DNA of 64,000 bases from assembly GCF_042676385.1 (NCBI RefSeq), contig NZ_JBHTHA010000033.1, forward strand, positions 1-64,000. The letters run 5' to 3'. Below, in pieces: positions 61,755 through 64,000 of this stretch. The translations under genes and the position numbers were made by a program. Source of the DNA: Paenibacillus_E sp042676385. Its GTDB lineage: Bacteria; Bacillota; Bacilli; Paenibacillales; NBRC-103111. The notes under the pieces are model-generated. The model searched no databases, was not told where the DNA came from, and saw nothing but the letters and a program-made list of their open reading frames with translations. Position 1 is the first letter of the stretch. Each line of letters starts with the position of its first letter.

Positions 61755-63320
61755 CTACTCCTCCTTAAACCGCGCATGTTTGAACTCGCTCGGCGTTTGC
61801 CCGGTTACCGTTTTAAAAACCCTGCTAAAGTAATGGTGATCCCCAAACCCTACAAGCTCGGCGATATCCTTCAGTATCAGATCCGGATGATCTTGGATCA
61901 GCTCTTTCGCTTTGTCCATTCGAAGTGCGGTAAAGTACCCCACAAAGGAGGTGTCCGCATAGTTGCGGAACAAATTGCATAAGTACGTACGAGACACGTT
62001 GAAAGTATCACTTAGCTGAGTCAGGCTGACCGGTTCGTTAATATGAGATTTTAAGTAATTCCCGATTCTTTCATACAATGAGACGGCATTATCGTGATTG
62101 GCCTCATTGGATTGAAGCTGCAGAAGTTTAGTAACCATTTCCCAGCAATAGCCGGCCGCCTCTTCATAGGATACGGCAGTGAAGAGAATTTCCTCGATAC
62201 GGTTCCCCAGCGTTTTGCTTGCCAACACATCGGAAGTTTGCAAATGCCTGTCAATGAGATGAATGATCCGTTTCAAGTTGCTTTCAACATAAATACTGGG
62301 GCATTGCTCGGTTTTCCATACCTGGAAAAGTTGGAAAAATTCTTTTTTCAAGGCAGGCCAATCTTTTTTGGATAAAATGGACCCTATTTTCGATTCAAAC
62401 TGATTCGCCAGTAGAAGATAGGTTTGTTTCGGCCGATTCATTTCTTCGGGGAGCCGAATCATTTGAGATCTTCCAATTACGATTCTGTTGTACAGAATTT
62501 TTAATAGCTGAGGGATAACCTCTTTGATATCGGCAATGTTATTCAATTCCTGACTGTATGCAGCAGAAACAGGAAAGCCGCCGAATGAAAAATAGTCGCG
62601 GGTTGTTGTTACGATCCAATCGAGGATCGATTCGTCAATGCGATGAAGTCCAATCACTACGATAAACGAACGCCCGTCTTTCGCATTGAAAATCCAAATG
62701 GAACTGCTATCGCCCATAAGCTGTTGCAGTCTTTCCATATATTTCTCGTGTTGGTTTTCGGATTGCTGCAGGAAGAGGAGATCGTTGTCACTTAGCGCTT
62801 CAAGCTTTTGAACGGCGAGCACGCAATAAGATGAGAAAACATTCGTCTTCTGAATATCGGGCGGATCCTGAACGCAATTTTGTCCGTCGGATTCTATGAT
62901 GCTGTGAATAAGCTTCTTACCGAGCGCGTATCTTTTGCTGCGGATTTGCGGTTGTATGCGATAGAGAAGTTCTTTAACAAGTTCCGGATCAATCGGTTTC
63001 AGCAAATAATCTACCACACCACCGCGCATAGCTTCTCTCGCGTAATCGAATGACGGGTAACCGCTAATGATGACAACCGCGATATCGGGCCAATCTTTTT
63101 GCAAGATGTGGGAAAGTTCAATGCCATTCATGCCCGACATTTTGATATCGGTGAAAACAATGTCGGGCATATGCTTCGCGATAGTGCGGAGGGCTTCTTG
63201 TCCGCTGTATGCTTCAGCGACGATATTGGTTTCGATTGCGGATTCGCGACTGAAATCGGCGATGATCCGTTTGATTTTTTCAATAAAAATCGGTTCGTCA
63301 TCAACGATCAGGATGTTCAT
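61755..63320 (-). CDS. YesN-type response regulator with AraC DNA-binding domain
   Basis: A 521-residue regulator. Receiver domain (about residues 1-125) with phospho-acceptor Asp in PDIVFTDIKMSGMNG and lysine in DYLLKPIDPE; a long middle region; C-terminal double helix-turn-helix (LSQLSDTFNVSRTYLCNLFR, then LKDIAELVGFGDHHYFSRVF, ending TGQTPSEFKHARF). Its start overlaps the kinase stop by four bases (ATGA). Target genes probably lie beyond the right end of the window. It is not closely similar in wording to the regulator at 25348. Confidence 0.9.
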   Translation of the reverse strand: MNILIVDDEPIFIEKIKRIIADFSRESAIETNIVAEAYSGQEALRTIAKHMPDIVFTDIKMSGMNGIELSHILQKDWPDIAVVIISGYPSFDYAREAMRGGVVDYLLKPIDPELVKELLYRIQPQIRSKRYALGKKLIHSIIESDGQNCVQDPPDIQKTNVFSSYCVLAVQKLEALSDNDLLFLQQSENQHEKYMERLQQLMGDSSSIWIFNAKDGRSFIVVIGLHRIDESILDWIVTTTRDYFSFGGFPVSAAYSQELNNIADIKEVIPQLLKILYNRIVIGRSQMIRLPEEMNRPKQTYLLLANQFESKIGSILSKKDWPALKKEFFQLFQVWKTEQCPSIYVESNLKRIIHLIDRHLQTSDVLASKTLGNRIEEILFTAVSYEEAAGYCWEMVTKLLQLQSNEANHDNAVSLYERIGNYLKSHINEPVSLTQLSDTFNVSRTYLCNLFRNYADTSFVGYFTALRMDKAKELIQDHPDLILKDIAELVGFGDHHYFSRVFKTVTGQTPSEFKHARFKEE

Positions 63321-64000
63321 ATGATCCCCTCTTTATCACCGTAATCTTCGATACAGCCGGAAATAACGATGAAAGCACCGTGCTCCGGATTATTTCCTAT
63401 TTTAAATTCCACACGATCTTTATAGTGCAGTTTAATCCGCGCGAACGTGCTCAGGATCCCCATCCCGCCCAAAGTAAGCTGCTCTTTTTTCTGCAACGAA
63501 TCCAAATGCTCGCCGTACGTTTCTATTTTTTCATGTAGAGATGCCAGAGCGTCGGGAGGGATTCCGTTTCCGTTATCAGAGATGGTGATATACCAACGGT
63601 TTGCTTCTATTTGTCCACGAATCGTTACAATCAACCCATGTAGGGTGCCTTGAAATCCATGATTGATCGAGTTTTCCACGAGCGGCTGCAAAGTCAGTTT
63701 GGGAATGGAGATTCGCTTCATCTCTTCCGGTAACTCGACCTTAAATTGCAGTCGGTGCGCATATCTGGTTTTCATCAATGCCAAATAATCATGCGCAAAA
63801 TTCATTTCATGCTCGACCGTCGTAATCGGATTGGTCTGAATGATTGTATATCTTAAGAAGCTCGCTAACTTTCGACACACATTGGCAGCTTGGGCATTTT
63901 GTTCTTCTTCCGATAATATCGTGATCACGCCCAGCATATTGAACAAAAAATGAGGATTGATTTGCGCTTGCAGAACTTCAAAATGCGATTGCAATTGCAT
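63317..64000 (-). CDS. YesM-type sensor histidine kinase, partial (5' end beyond window)
   Basis: The C-terminal 227 residues of a kinase. The His_kinase block with the phosphorylated histidine in QINPHFLFNMLGVI lies at the start of the visible part, and the ATPase part has LQPLVENSINHGF, SDNGNGIP and GGMGILST. The methionine at the window edge is probably internal; the sensor domain, membrane helices and true start are missing. It is co-transcribed with the YesN-type partner. Confidence 0.88.
   Translation of the reverse strand: MQLQSHFEVLQAQINPHFLFNMLGVITILSEEEQNAQAANVCRKLASFLRYTIIQTNPITTVEHEMNFAHDYLALMKTRYAHRLQFKVELPEEMKRISIPKLTLQPLVENSINHGFQGTLHGLIVTIRGQIEANRWYITISDNGNGIPPDALASLHEKIETYGEHLDSLQKKEQLTLGGMGILSTFARIKLHYKDRVEFKIGNNPEHGAFIVISGCIEDYGDKEGII

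Overview
The window looks like a chromosomal scaffold piece of an endospore-forming Firmicute close to Paenibacillus. The grounds are a GerA/GerB/GerC spore-germinant receptor operon, two YesM/YesN-type two-component pairs, an Lpl-type sugar ABC importer and multimodular NRPS genes, together with AGGAGG-like ribosome sites and many ATGA-type gene overlaps. No rRNA, tRNA, CRISPR array, transposase or phage gene was recognised. Genus-level placement is an inference from family content only.

Region 1 (1-15.4 kb) is the 3' end of a non-ribosomal peptide cluster: a carrier domain, three C-A-PCP modules and a terminal thioesterase, interrupted at 2983 by one N that stands for a collapsed assembly gap of about 140 bases. 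The adenylation pockets read as Val-like, unassigned and Tyr-like. Two ABC exporter halves follow, then an EctB-type 2,4-diaminobutyrate aminotransferase and a small membrane protein, so the full product probably contains diaminobutyrate from modules outside the window.

Region 2 (15.4-22.7 kb) is a GntR-regulated operon: a gamma-type PLP enzyme, an ACT-less homoserine dehydrogenase, an aldehyde dehydrogenase, an MmuP-like permease and an MmuM-like homocysteine S-methyltransferase. Two identical 18-bp operator-like repeats, plus a partial third, lie in the divergent intergenic region. I read it as a possible S-methylmethionine/homoserine utilisation operon.

Region 3 (22.8-33.8 kb) holds an unrecognised 161-aa gene, a YesM/YesN pair, a two-permease plus lipoprotein sugar importer, a sugar isomerase-like TIM barrel, a Gfo/Idh/MocA dehydrogenase and a convergent AraC regulator.

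Region 4 (33.9-50.3 kb) is the most unusual. An NtrB-like kinase, an NtrC-like sigma-54 activator and a betaine-type binding lipoprotein precede a terminator. After about 500 bases comes an exact-consensus sigma-54 promoter (38729-38745) with two upstream inverted-repeat sites. It heads a tight eleven-gene operon: an enolase-superfamily enzyme, a complete OpuC-like ABC importer, two aldehyde dehydrogenases, an aspartase/fumarase-superfamily lyase, a zinc and an iron alcohol dehydrogenase, and a UPF0316-like membrane protein. It looks like uptake and oxidation of an unidentified quaternary-amine or amino-alcohol-like compound.

Region 5 (50.6-64 kb) contains an SDR and an NAD-epimerase, the ger operon on the minus strand, an M24 Xaa-Pro peptidase, a deoxynucleoside salvage operon (deoC, nupC, deoD, pdp) and, on the minus strand at the end, another YesN/YesM pair whose kinase runs off the window. 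Two intergenic repeat families (23.3/38.3-38.6 kb and 61.6 kb) are also present.
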